Assembly (NCBI GenBank): GCA_937944975.1
Contig: CALEBF010000012.1
Coordinates: 128,820 to 192,819 of the forward strand
Direction of reading: 5' to 3'
Source of the DNA: an uncultured Mycoplasmatota bacterium
Lineage (GTDB): Bacteria; Bacillota_I; Bacilli_A; RF39; UBA660
Length of the DNA: 64,000 nucleotides
Part shown: positions 1 through 8,130 of the stretch, piece after piece
Position numbering within the stretch: the first letter of the stretch is position 1
How the letters are laid out: each line of letters begins with the position of its first letter
Program-made: the position numbers and the translations under genes
Notes under the pieces: model-generated
Seen by the model: only the letters and a program-made list of their open reading frames with translations
Told to the model about the DNA's origin: nothing
Database searches by the model: none

Positions 1-794
1 TCTTATTCGATAATGGAAATAATCGTTCTAAAACTGAAGAAAATGCAGTAAGTGCCGAAAACAATTACAGTCGCGGTGTAATCTATCAATTAGATAAAGA
101 AAATAAAACGATTCATCAAGTATGGCAATACGGAAAAGAACGTGGTAGTGAATTCTATTCTCCATACATTTCCGACGTTGATTACTTTGATGAAGAGCAC
201 TATTTGATTCATTCTGGAGGTATTTCAAAAACAGAAGATGGAAAGCCAAACAACGAGCCTGCCGGATTGCAAAAATCTAGTTCTATGAATTCAATTACAA
301 CAGAAAGGAAAGATGGCCAAGTTATCTTTGAAATGCAATTGCCTGGAAACTTCTATCGTGCTGAAAAAATGAGTCTATATGCGAATAATGTATTTAAAAC
401 AGGAAAAGGAACTACACTTGGTAGCATGAGAGAAACAAAGGCAAGTGGAAAACAAACCTTGTGTCTCATCAATAAATCGATCAATGATACTTATAAATCA
501 CACGATATCAAAATTATAAAAGAAAAAGATCGTCTCGCAGTAACAGGAACATTTAAAAAATCAGATAAAGTAGAAATTATTCTGGATAATACATTCAATA
601 AAAAAGTATATGATATGATTATCTCTAAAAAACCTTATACTGCAATGTGCGTTGACATATTCAATGAAGAAGAAAAAGAAAATGGTATTTCTGTTACAAA
701 GTACATCAACGATGAAGGATTAAAAGGAAAATTCTACATTTATCTTAAAATTAATGGAACTGTTTACGATACAGATCTATACGTAACTTACTAG
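1..794 (+). CDS. Aryl-sulfate sulfotransferase, C-terminal part (5' truncated)
   Basis: The frame is open from base 3 to the TAG at 792-794; the start lies outside the window. The visible 263 residues resemble the C-terminal part of the arylsulfotransferase (AssT/ASST) beta-propeller family, with the run SRGVIYQLDKENKTIHQVW followed by YGKERGSEFYSPYISDVDY and HYLIHSGG, typical of the blades around the active site. Family members are exported and move sulfate from one phenolic sulfate to another phenol without PAPS. The signal peptide cannot be judged here. A strong intrinsic terminator follows the stop codon directly. Family assignment rests on motif memory, and the specificity is unknown. 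Confidence 0.75.
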   Translation, partial: LFDNGNNRSKTEENAVSAENNYSRGVIYQLDKENKTIHQVWQYGKERGSEFYSPYISDVDYFDEEHYLIHSGGISKTEDGKPNNEPAGLQKSSSMNSITTERKDGQVIFEMQLPGNFYRAEKMSLYANNVFKTGKGTTLGSMRETKASGKQTLCLINKSINDTYKSHDIKIIKEKDRLAVTGTFKKSDKVEIILDNTFNKKVYDMIISKKPYTAMCVDIFNEEEKENGISVTKYINDEGLKGKFYIYLKINGTVYDTDLYVTY

Positions 795-820
795 AGAACA
801 CTTGTTCTCTTTTCTTTTGA
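793..820 (+). terminator. Intrinsic terminator of the sulfotransferase gene
   Basis: AGAGAACA (793-800) pairs perfectly with TGTTCTCT (803-810), followed by a T-rich run. It overlaps the stop codon of the upstream gene. Confidence 0.85.
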
Positions 821-845
821 CACAAATTATGATATATGCTAGAAT
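817..845 (+). promoter_or_regulatory. Sigma-A-type promoter of the gene at 869
   Basis: TTGACA (817-822), a 17-base spacer and TAGAAT (840-845). The start codon at 869 follows an AGAAGGAG ribosome-binding site. Confidence 0.75.
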
Positions 846-868
846 ACATTTAGAAAGAAGGAGCATTT

Positions 869-1657
869 ATGAAAATTAATAATGTGGCATGGAAAAAACT
901 TGCAACTATCAGTTTTGTTTTCATAGCAGGTGTTTATTCTGGAAGAATTATCGAAAGAATCCATCAAGCACCACAATCGACACAGCTTATAACCAATACT
1001 GACAAAAGTCAAGCGGAAGCAGAAGAAACTACATATTATTTTACCACGCAAGAAAGAGCAATTTTAAAATTTGATGAAAATGGAGAACCTATATATTCTG
1101 ATTGGTCGCCTATAAACGATTTTAAAAAAGTAACTAATAACACAATGGCATATGCAAATGACACAACAAAAGTTTATATAAAAAGCAACAACAGTAACGA
1201 ACTAGCATCAGAATTAGCAACTGGCCACTCCATTAGAAATGGAATTTTATATCAAGGTGAAACAGCAATACAAAGTTTAGCTGAACCGAATGACTTCGAC
1301 AAATTAAAAATTGCAATCGATCGACAACTTGTACAATATCAAGAAAGAACATGGGACACTTCTAAAAACGATTGGTCAGAATGGTCTGAGCGTAAATTTA
1401 TTACACAAACGACATACTTAAAGAATACAGATAAAAAACAATATCGTATTGTTTTTTATACAAATCAAAAGGATAATCAAGTCAATTGGTTTGATTTATC
1501 TCAGTTTGAAAACAGTTCTTTTAAAAATTGTTCACTGTATGAAGGAGAAACCCCTGTTCCAATGGATATGAGTAATTATAATCCAGATAACTCAAGCCAT
1601 GTATCATTTGATGATGTTATCTATGATGATGCTAAAACATATTCAGTCCATCATTAA
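869..1657 (+). CDS. Signal-anchored exported protein of unknown function
   Basis: The product has 262 residues. It begins with a basic N-terminus and one hydrophobic helix (about residues 10-25, LATISFVFIAGVYSG), so it is probably exported or anchored with the rest outside. The outer part is rich in polar residues and in Trp-containing turns (YSDWSP, NDWSEWSERKF), which suggests beta structure. I recognise no family. The ATG is supported by a good ribosome-binding site and by a consensus promoter just upstream. The gene is monocistronic: it is bounded by the terminator at 793-820 and a bidirectional one at 1663-1697. Confidence 0.7.
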   Translation: MKINNVAWKKLATISFVFIAGVYSGRIIERIHQAPQSTQLITNTDKSQAEAEETTYYFTTQERAILKFDENGEPIYSDWSPINDFKKVTNNTMAYANDTTKVYIKSNNSNELASELATGHSIRNGILYQGETAIQSLAEPNDFDKLKIAIDRQLVQYQERTWDTSKNDWSEWSERKFITQTTYLKNTDKKQYRIVFYTNQKDNQVNWFDLSQFENSSFKNCSLYEGETPVPMDMSNYNPDNSSHVSFDDVIYDDAKTYSVHH

Positions 1658-1662
1658 TCAAT

Positions 1663-1697
1663 AAAAAAACGATTTGTTAAAATCGCTTTTTTTTATT
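1663..1697. terminator. Bidirectional terminator between convergent genes
   Basis: CGATTT (1670-1675), loop GTTA, AAATCG (1680-1685), with an A run on the left and a T run on the right, so it can work for both the plus-strand gene at 869 and the minus-strand gene ending at 1693. Confidence 0.85.
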
Positions 1698-2403
1698 GAT
1701 ATTTTGCAATTTCTAAAATATACTTACCTTTTTTGCTTTTACCTACAATTGATTGGAGTTGATATTTTCCATATTTTCGAATGGAAAATATGGCACCTTC
1801 TTCCATTTCTAATGTTCCCCTATTTGCTTCTTGATACTGGTATATAATATACCGTTGTTCAAATAGTTCTAATACTTTTTTTCTAGAAAGTCCTGTAATC
1901 GTAGCAACGACAGCATCCAATCTAAGGCTCGATGTAAGATATGTTTCTTTTATTTTCTTCGGCTCATAGTCTACAATCACATCTACTGGTTTTTGCTCAA
2001 TTTCAACTGGTATCTTCCCTATATGTGTAAAATATTGTTCAAAATATCTAAGGCAAGATTGTACAATCCATAAATAGACGACATTATTTATTACAACGAT
2101 ATCTCCATACATCTCAGGTTCTGTTTGATGAGAAAATAATGTGCCCAATACTTGAGAATGCGTTACTTTCTCTTTTGCAGTCACTTTGATACAACTCACC
2201 ATAGGATCATTGGTATATAATACCGTCTTCTCTGCTTCTGTAAATGGTTGAAAAAGATAACAAGGTATATTTCTTTTCTTACACATCTGCAAAAGGATCA
2301 TCACCTTTCTCGGATCCAGAAAATTAGTTGCACTTCCTCTTTCTAAACGTTCGATACAAGATGCAAAAAACATTTTCTCTTGTCTATTTATTATCTTTTT
2401 CAT
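1693..2403 (-). CDS. ylmH: YlmH-family S4-domain RNA-binding protein
   Basis: The 236-residue product has the YlmH layout: an N-terminal domain with the hallmark TNFLDPR (about residues 26-32), a central domain, and a C-terminal S4 RNA-binding domain (about 158-215, starting SSLRLDAVVATITGLSRKK). In Bacillus, YlmH binds the ribosome or peptidyl-tRNA on the large subunit and acts in ribosome rescue; in many Firmicutes it sits in the division gene cluster. Here it instead overlaps the upstream ABC-F gene by 20 bases, so the two are probably translationally coupled, and both act on ribosomes. The C-terminal S4 segment is somewhat diverged (YQYQEANRG). It ends at the shared terminator. Confidence 0.85.
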   Translation of the reverse strand: MKKIINRQEKMFFASCIERLERGSATNFLDPRKVMILLQMCKKRNIPCYLFQPFTEAEKTVLYTNDPMVSCIKVTAKEKVTHSQVLGTLFSHQTEPEMYGDIVVINNVVYLWIVQSCLRYFEQYFTHIGKIPVEIEQKPVDVIVDYEPKKIKETYLTSSLRLDAVVATITGLSRKKVLELFEQRYIIYQYQEANRGTLEMEEGAIFSIRKYGKYQLQSIVGKSKKGKYILEIAKYQ

Positions 2404-3985
2404 TTTGAAACTCTAAATATTCCTCGTATGTCATCTGTTTATCGATATATCCACCATCTTCTGTAATTTCAATAATACGATTTGCAACTGTTTCAATCAG
2501 TTCCAAGTCGAAACTTGAAAATAGAATAGCACCTGTAAATTTTTTCATTCCGAGATTGAGTGAATGAATCGATTCAATATCTAAATGATTGGTTGGTTCA
2601 TCCAATAATAATAAGTTTCCTTGTTCTAACATCATTTTAGCGAGCATGCTACGTACTTTTTCTCCTCCGGATAAGACAGATACTTTCTTTAAACTTTCCT
2701 CTCCTGAAAATAACATACGGCCTAAAAATCCACGAATGAAACTCTCTTCTTGATTTTTAGAATATTGTCGTAACCATTCAACTAAGTTAAAATCACATTC
2801 GAAATATTTGCTGTGATCTTTCGCAAAATATGATAACTTCACTGTAGTCCCAAACTTGATTGTTCCGCTGTCTGGCTTTTCTTCACCCGCTATTATTTTA
2901 AACAACATCGTCTTTGCCTGTTCGTTCATTCCAACAAATGCAATTTTATCATCTCGACGCACAGTTAAAGAAAAATCTTTTAACAGTACCTTCCCATCTA
3001 CAGTTTTGTTTATTTTTTCAAGAGTCAATACTTCCTTTCCAAGTGGTCGCTCTATTTCAAAACTGATAAATGGATACTTCCGGCTAGAAGGAATAATTTC
3101 ATCTAATTTTATTTTTTCAAGTGCCTTTTTACGTGATGTCGCCTGTTTTGACTTCGATGCATTTGCAGAAAATCGCTCAATAAATGACTTTAACTCTGCA
3201 ATTTTTTCTTCTTTTTTCTTATTAGAATCCCTCATTTGTTTTTGAATCAATTCACTTGATTCAAACCAAAAGTCATAGTTTCCAACAAACATTGTTAATT
3301 TTTGATAATCGATATCTACCATATGAGTACATACTTTATTTAAGAAATGGCGATCATGACTTACAACAATAACTGTATTTTTAAAATTGATTAAAAATTC
3401 TTCTAACCACATCTTACTTGCAATATCAAGTCCGTTGGTTGGCTCATCTAAAAGTAAAATATCAGGGTTGCCAAATAACGCACGAGCCAATAATACTTTT
3501 ACTTTATCAGTATCTTTTAAATCTCCCATCATTGCTGAATGTAACTCTACAGGCAGTCCCAATCCTGAAAGCAAAATTGCTGCATCGCTTTCTGCCTGCC
3601 ACCCATTCTTCGCTTCAAATCTCTCCTCTAACTCACCAGCACGAATTCCATCTGCTTCACTAAAATCTGGTTTTGTATAAATTGCTTCTTTTTCCTTCAT
3701 GATGTCATATAGTTCACTATCCCCCATAATTACCGTTTCCAATACAGGATAAGTATCAAATTCGTTGTGATTTTGCTTTAAAATAGAGATACGCTCTCCA
3801 TTTGGGACACTTACTGTTCCTGTTGTTGTTTCAATCTCTCCACTCAATATTTTTAAAAAAGTAGATTTCCCAGCACCATTTGCTCCAATTAATCCATAAC
3901 AATTATCTCCTACAAACTCCATATTGACATTTTCAAATAAAGTTTTCTTTCCGAATCTTAAACTCACATTTTGAACTTTTAACAC
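2384..3985 (-). CDS. ABC-F family ATPase (YkpA/YbiT type)
   Basis: A 533-residue protein with two ABC domains, a linker between them and no membrane segment, as in soluble ABC-F translation factors. The first domain has Walker A GANGAGKST but a weak signature (GDLKDTDKVKVLLARALF) and DEPTNGLD; the second has the good signature LSGGEKVRS and DEPTNHLD, but its Walker A reads GMNEQAKTM instead of GxNGxGKST. The long insertion after the first Walker A, the order of motifs and the length fit the YkpA/YbiT subfamily, not the antibiotic-resistance ABC-Fs. The start is GTG at 3983-3985 after AGAGGTGAG. It overlaps ylmH downstream. Confidence 0.85.
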   Translation of the reverse strand: MLKVQNVSLRFGKKTLFENVNMEFVGDNCYGLIGANGAGKSTFLKILSGEIETTTGTVSVPNGERISILKQNHNEFDTYPVLETVIMGDSELYDIMKEKEAIYTKPDFSEADGIRAGELEERFEAKNGWQAESDAAILLSGLGLPVELHSAMMGDLKDTDKVKVLLARALFGNPDILLLDEPTNGLDIASKMWLEEFLINFKNTVIVVSHDRHFLNKVCTHMVDIDYQKLTMFVGNYDFWFESSELIQKQMRDSNKKKEEKIAELKSFIERFSANASKSKQATSRKKALEKIKLDEIIPSSRKYPFISFEIERPLGKEVLTLEKINKTVDGKVLLKDFSLTVRRDDKIAFVGMNEQAKTMLFKIIAGEEKPDSGTIKFGTTVKLSYFAKDHSKYFECDFNLVEWLRQYSKNQEESFIRGFLGRMLFSGEESLKKVSVLSGGEKVRSMLAKMMLEQGNLLLLDEPTNHLDIESIHSLNLGMKKFTGAILFSSFDLELIETVANRIIEITEDGGYIDKQMTYEEYLEFQNEKDNK

Positions 3986-4040
3986 TTTCTCACCTCTTTT
4001 GTTATAGCGATATCATCATATCACACTTCTTGTAAATTGC

Positions 4041-4070
4041 AAATAAAAAAGGCATTATTTTCTACCTTTT
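4041..4070 (-). terminator. Weak intrinsic terminator after the first paralogous membrane gene
   Basis: On the minus strand AAAAGG and CCTTTT can pair over a 12-base loop, followed by T-rich sequence. It overlaps the end of the gene at 4055. Confidence 0.45.
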
Positions 4071-4651
4071 ACTTTTTTAGGATGTTCAGCTCCTAAGTTG
4101 CAATCTATTTCGCGTAGTATAATATCCCTAGTCGTGATTAATTTATCCCTTTTCTTTTTTAAACTCCCTATTTTTTTCTGTTGTCTTCGAATTGTAAGCA
4201 CACTCTCACATAGACATTTTGTTGATATCAATACTAACGAACTAGAAATAATAGATGCTCCTCGATAAATCGCACATATGCTACAGATAGGAGGTAAGAG
4301 ATAAGATAAGTTAATATAAGTTAAATGGATTTGATTAACAACAGAATTTTCTTTTCGGCCATCTTTATAAACTTCTTTTTTTCTTTCACTCATGGCATAG
4401 CTTGTCGTAAGCGCTATCACGCTTAAACCTTTTAAAGCAACTGCAGTTGAAGGAATCGTGTTGAAATCTTGTAAAACGCAATAGCCAGTTGCAAGGACAG
4501 TTGCTGTTAAAACACTATAGTATGTCAATTGAAGTTTACGTTCTTCTTTTAACAATTCCTTATATAATTCAATATTTTTTTCATATTTTTTTATATTACG
4601 ATCTAAAATAAGATTTTCTTCCTTTGATTTGTTTTGATCCATATTTTTCAC
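4055..4651 (-). CDS. Tandem-family membrane protein A (unknown function)
   Basis: First of three tandem paralogues (with 4766-5332 and 5718-6371). The 198 residues hold an N-terminal charged helix likely to form a coiled coil (about 17-40), four predicted membrane helices (about 43-60, 69-87, 110-128, 131-150) and a basic C-terminal helix (about 154-180). Shared marks are LATGYCVLQDF, KGLSVIA, HLTYINL and RGASIISSSLVLIS. No enzyme motif is visible. It has its own consensus promoter (4666-4694), so the paralogues are separate transcription units. ATG is chosen because GAGGTG lies just upstream. I do not recognise a named family. Confidence 0.7.
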   Translation of the reverse strand: MKNMDQNKSKEENLILDRNIKKYEKNIELYKELLKEERKLQLTYYSVLTATVLATGYCVLQDFNTIPSTAVALKGLSVIALTTSYAMSERKKEVYKDGRKENSVVNQIHLTYINLSYLLPPICSICAIYRGASIISSSLVLISTKCLCESVLTIRRQQKKIGSLKKKRDKLITTRDIILREIDCNLGAEHPKKVKGRK

Positions 4652-4665
4652 CTCGACTGGTGTAT

Positions 4666-4694
4666 ATTATACCATGTATTCTTTTCACTTACAA
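4666..4694 (-). promoter_or_regulatory. Promoter of membrane protein A
   Basis: On the minus strand TTGTAA, 17 bases, TATAAT. The following leader (ACACCAGTCGAGGTGA) resembles the leaders of the two sister genes. Confidence 0.75.
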
Positions 4695-4740
4695 TTGTAT
4701 CCTATTATAGGATAACATATAAATAAAGAAGATGTAGATA

Positions 4741-4769
4741 CAAAAAAATTAATTCATCACTTGAATCAA
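4741..4769 (-). terminator. Terminator of membrane protein B
   Basis: Minus strand: TTGATTCA pairs with TGAATTAA (one G-U), then a run of seven T. It overlaps the end of the gene at 4766. Confidence 0.65.
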
Positions 4770-5332
4770 TTTTTAATTTTTTGTTTCTCCTGATCGATTC
4801 CCAAACTTTCTAAAATTCTTTTCTTATCTTCTTTCTTTCTGTTAATGATTTCCTGTTTCTCTTTTTCAAGTTCATTTATATTTCTTATAGTAAGTGCGTT
4901 TAAACACATATTATTTGTACTTATCAGTACTAATAAGCTACTCATAATAGATGCCCCACGATTAATTGCATATAAACTGCAAACAGGAGCTAAAAGTAAT
5001 GGCAAATTAATGTAAGTTAAATGTATTTTACTTCTTACTGTTTTTTCCTTCCAAAGTTTCTTGGCTTTACCATTTGTGTTCAACGCATACCATGTTATAA
5101 TTGAAACTGCACCTAATCCCTTTATGGAAATTGAAACTGGAGAACTAATATTAAAATCACTTAACACAAAATAACCAGTTGCTAATAAATTACTAGCAAA
5201 AAAACTGCAGACAATTATCTTCCTTTTTTTACTCTGATCTAATACACCTTCAAACGCTCTAATTTCTTCTTCCGTTTTTTTTAATTCGCAATATAATCTT
5301 TCTTGCTCTTCCCTAGTATTATCTTGTCTCAC
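4766..5332 (-). CDS. Tandem-family membrane protein B (unknown function)
   Basis: Second of the three paralogues, 188 residues. It keeps the same plan: a charged N-terminal helix, two membrane helices around LATGYFVLSDF and KGLGAVSIITW, two more around HLTYINLPLLLAPVCSLYAI and RGASIMSSLLVLIST, then a charged C-terminal helix rich in Glu and Lys (likely coiled coil). Its start codon is GTG or the ATG at 5332 region after GAGGTGAAAC. Promoter (5355-5383) and terminator (4741-4769) frame it as a single-gene unit. Function unknown; helical ends suggest oligomers or a partner in the cytoplasm, which is inference. Confidence 0.7.
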   Translation of the reverse strand: MRQDNTREEQERLYCELKKTEEEIRAFEGVLDQSKKRKIIVCSFFASNLLATGYFVLSDFNISSPVSISIKGLGAVSIITWYALNTNGKAKKLWKEKTVRSKIHLTYINLPLLLAPVCSLYAINRGASIMSSLLVLISTNNMCLNALTIRNINELEKEKQEIINRKKEDKKRILESLGIDQEKQKIKN

Positions 5333-5354
5333 AGTTTCACCTCAATTGATGTTT

Positions 5355-5383
5355 ACTATATCATATGTGTTTTTTCATGTCAA
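5355..5383 (-). promoter_or_regulatory. Promoter of membrane protein B
   Basis: On the minus strand TTGACA, 17 bases, TATAGT, then the leader AAACATCAATTGAGGTGA, which is shared almost base for base with the gene at 5718-6371. Confidence 0.8.
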
Positions 5384-5661
5384 TCCAAATCTATCTTGTC
5401 CCTTTGATCTGTATTAACTATTACGCCTTCTTATGGATTCAAGCTTTTATAACTTTCTTTAATTAAAATTATATCATTACTTTTTTCAGTGTTGAAGTAA
5501 TCTTTGAGATCTTATAAATCATCGCTACAATTAATATAGCTTACATCAGAGGATAATTTTTGATTGGATTTATCTGATTCCTTATTCCAGCTACTTACTA
5601 TTTCCATTCCAGACATATCATATTTGTTGTTTAAATATGATATAGTTTCTTTTATGTTTAC
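5384..5661 (-). other. Intergenic stretch with a possible small gene remnant
   Basis: The 385-base gap between 5332 and 5718 holds the promoter of protein B, the terminator of protein C and, on the minus strand, an open frame of about 50 codons (5512-5661) reading VNIKETISYLNNKYDMSG and ending TAA. It has no proper start: an ATG next to a ribosome-binding-site-like AGAGGTG is one frame off. It could be the end of a broken gene or chance. I see nothing else in 5384-5511. Confidence 0.3.
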
Positions 5662-5663
5662 CC

Positions 5664-5743
5664 ATGAAAAAACACCTCTAAAGTTCTTTCTAAATAAATT
5701 TTATCATATTTCTATAATTATTTAGTGAGAACTTTAAAGGTAT
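5664..5743 (-). terminator. Long-stem terminator of membrane protein C
   Basis: On the minus strand ACCTTTAAAGTTCT, which is the last coding segment, pairs with AGAACTTTAGAGGT (one mismatch) near 5673-5686. Inside, CTAAATAA pairs with TTATTTAG. A GTTTTTT run follows. The stem therefore reaches into the coding sequence. Confidence 0.7.
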
Positions 5744-6362
5744 TATAATCTTTTCTACTTTTTTTCTGACATACGGGTTCAATATTTAATGATTCCTCAC
5801 TGTCCTGTTCTAATTCTGAACATAATAATCTTTCCCTTAATTCAATACAATTCTTAATTTTTTCATTTGACCTCTTAATAGTCTTGTATTGTTTTTTTAT
5901 TTCTACAATTGTATTACACAAAAAATTTGATGCCCACAGTACTAAACCACTACTTAAAATTGATGCACCATTATATATTGCCCCTGCAACACATAATGAT
6001 TCTAAGAAAAAAGAAGTATTGATATATGTAAAACGAAACTTATGTGATGATGTTTGTTCTATTGTTGATTTTTTTTGAGCCTCTATTTTTTTGACTTTCA
6101 AAACATAACGCGTACCTACTGCAATAGCACTTAATCCCTTCAAAGTGATAGTTGTTGGAGTTACTAATTTGAAATCATTGCATATGCAATAGCCGAGTGA
6201 CAACGAAGCAAAAGCTAAAATAGTATACGTTATTTGTTGTTCCCTACGATCCTTTTCAAGCTCTATTTGATCTGAAATGATCATTTTTTCTAAATTTTTC
6301 AACACCATCTTTCGATGGTTTTGTTGCTGTGACCTATATTCATTACTATTACTTTGATTCAT
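5718..6362 (-). CDS. Tandem-family membrane protein C (unknown function)
   Basis: Third paralogue, about 214 residues when started at the ATG at 6362, which is spaced properly from GAGGTG; the frame could also open at a GTG at 6371 that lies inside that site. The N-terminal extension is Gln/Asn-rich and then basic. The four membrane segments include SLGYCICNDF, KGLSAIAVGTRYVL, FTYINTSFFLESLCVAGAI and NGASILSSGLVLWAS, matching proteins A and B. A charged C-terminal helix and a short extra tail follow. It has its own promoter at 6386-6414. No enzymatic motif is seen. Confidence 0.7.
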   Translation of the reverse strand: MNQSNSNEYRSQQQNHRKMVLKNLEKMIISDQIELEKDRREQQITYTILAFASLSLGYCICNDFKLVTPTTITLKGLSAIAVGTRYVLKVKKIEAQKKSTIEQTSSHKFRFTYINTSFFLESLCVAGAIYNGASILSSGLVLWASNFLCNTIVEIKKQYKTIKRSNEKIKNCIELRERLLCSELEQDSEESLNIEPVCQKKSRKDYNTFKVLTK

Positions 6363-6385
6363 AATAATCACCTCAATTGATGTTT

Positions 6386-6414
6386 ACTTTAACATCAATA
6401 CATTTCTTTGTCAA
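6386..6414 (-). promoter_or_regulatory. Promoter of membrane protein C
   Basis: On the minus strand TTGACA, 17 bases, TAAAGT, followed by the same AAACATCAATTGAGGTGA leader as protein B. Confidence 0.75.
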
Positions 6415-6416
6415 AT

Positions 6417-8126
6417 TTAATTCACTAATATTAATTGACCATCTTTTTTTACTTGGTATATTTTACTTTTCTGGACTTTCCCTTCTAATGAATCTGGAAC
6501 CTGTCTAAAGTATATATACTCATATCTATCTATTTTGGTTTGATCAAATATTTCTTCAAATGTTATGTGATTTAAATTTTCTTTAGACGTTATATTGAGA
6601 TAATATCTAACTTGTCCCTGTTCAGTTTCAAGCAGCAAAGGATCAAAAATCATCACATCGTATTTTTTAGCAAGTTCACCAACTTGATACCACTCTTCTT
6701 CTAATTTATTTTCTCTCTGATCGATCCAATTTAAAACTTGATTATATGGCACAAACAAGCAAAAAATACAAATAAAAATAATATGCTCTCTTGTTGTTTT
6801 TAATTGTGTGAATATTAAAATCATAAAAGCAATAAATACACCATTCATAAAAATTACAATATAGCGTTCATAAGAAGATAGCCGTATCGCTTCATATGTA
6901 TCAAATTGAAATAAATACATTAATAACAAGCCAATCGGATATGCAATTGCTCCGCTAATCATGAGAATATTAAAATATTTTAACTTTTTACTATATTTTA
7001 ACTTCTGCTTTTGATAAATTCCATAAGCTACTAATATTAGAAGAATGATGATACTGATATAATCTAAAAAAACAGGACTAGTAACAATTTTTAATTGAAA
7101 AAAACTTGTAAAAAACTTAGAGATAATGCCTATTTGCGTTTCAGTCCATTGAAGTGTTATCAAATTTAAGATTTGCTCAAAAGAAATGGCATTTTGATGT
7201 TGCAAAGGAGTGTGAAACAAAGATAGACAAATACTCCAGCTTAATCGTGATAAAACAACAGCACTCGCCAACATAAAAAATGTTTCCCATTTTCCTATTT
7301 TTTTTACTTTGATGCAAATCGCCCAATATGCTAAGGCAATCAACGAGAAAAATAGTCCAATATCTTTTAGTAACGTAAGTGTAATAAGTGCTAATACTAA
7401 ATTAGCTAGATCAAACCGACTCATACCTTTCTTTATTCTTTGCATCATCCACACCATAATATAGGCAAATAAAACACCGAGCAAGCCATCAACATAAATA
7501 CAATTATAATAACTAATAAATAGCACGGTTGGTACAGCGAGTACAAAAAACAAAGACAGGAAAAAGTTTTTTTTCGTCAATTTTAAAAATGGCAATATGA
7601 GAGATGCTCCAAACAAATAAAAAGTTATATATAAAATACTCTCGCTAAAAGTTCCACAAATTGACATAAACGTGTATTGCAACAGTGATATAGCAGGTGG
7701 ATAAGATGGGTACATAATATAATCCATATGAAACGATAATTGGTGAGAATTCCACATTGCTTTTACAACACTACCCCAATGCTTATATTCATCAATATAA
7801 GCAATGTGCTTGTTAAAATTAAAAAGTACGATTACTAAAAAAATACAAAAATAAAGCCATAACGTTGGATCATTTATATATTGTTTTAATACTGTCTTAA
7901 AGTTGTGACGAATTTTATAAATTGCATAACATAAAAAACAGAGAAAACATACAAGAAGTGAAAAAAACGCAACTTGTAGGTTATACATCCCCCACACATA
8001 CATCCATAACATAATAAAAAAGAAAGAAAAAGGAATAGTATCTTTCCATTCCTTTCCAAAAGTCACACCAAATGAAAAGGAAAATAAAATTAGAAAGAAA
8101 AATATGAGTAAAAAACAACCTATCAT
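6417..8126 (-). CDS. GT-C-like polytopic membrane protein
   Basis: A 569-residue protein with about a dozen hydrophobic helices. Between the early helices lies IDEYKHWGS (D112, E113), the place where GT-C glycosyltransferases carry an acidic pair in the first outer loop, and the C-terminal part is a soluble domain (after about residue 470). It is the last gene of an operon: 4 bases separate it from a GT2 glycosyltransferase that could make the lipid-linked sugar used by a GT-C enzyme. I infer a role in glycosylating a surface polymer or protein. A plain membrane protein of the Wzy or YfhO kind cannot be ruled out. Confidence 0.6.
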   Translation of the reverse strand: MIGCFLLIFFFLILFSFSFGVTFGKEWKDTIPFSFFFIMLWMYVWGMYNLQVAFFSLLVCFLCFLCYAIYKIRHNFKTVLKQYINDPTLWLYFCIFLVIVLFNFNKHIAYIDEYKHWGSVVKAMWNSHQLSFHMDYIMYPSYPPAISLLQYTFMSICGTFSESILYITFYLFGASLILPFLKLTKKNFFLSLFFVLAVPTVLFISYYNCIYVDGLLGVLFAYIMVWMMQRIKKGMSRFDLANLVLALITLTLLKDIGLFFSLIALAYWAICIKVKKIGKWETFFMLASAVVLSRLSWSICLSLFHTPLQHQNAISFEQILNLITLQWTETQIGIISKFFTSFFQLKIVTSPVFLDYISIIILLILVAYGIYQKQKLKYSKKLKYFNILMISGAIAYPIGLLLMYLFQFDTYEAIRLSSYERYIVIFMNGVFIAFMILIFTQLKTTREHIIFICIFCLFVPYNQVLNWIDQRENKLEEEWYQVGELAKKYDVMIFDPLLLETEQGQVRYYLNITSKENLNHITFEEIFDQTKIDRYEYIYFRQVPDSLEGKVQKSKIYQVKKDGQLILVN

Positions 8127-8130
8127 ATCA

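Noticed and set aside
4055..6371. Holin or toxin assignment for the three paralogous membrane proteins
   Set aside because: They are 188-214 residues with four helices and long charged ends, larger than typical holins, and there is no lysin or antitoxin next to them.
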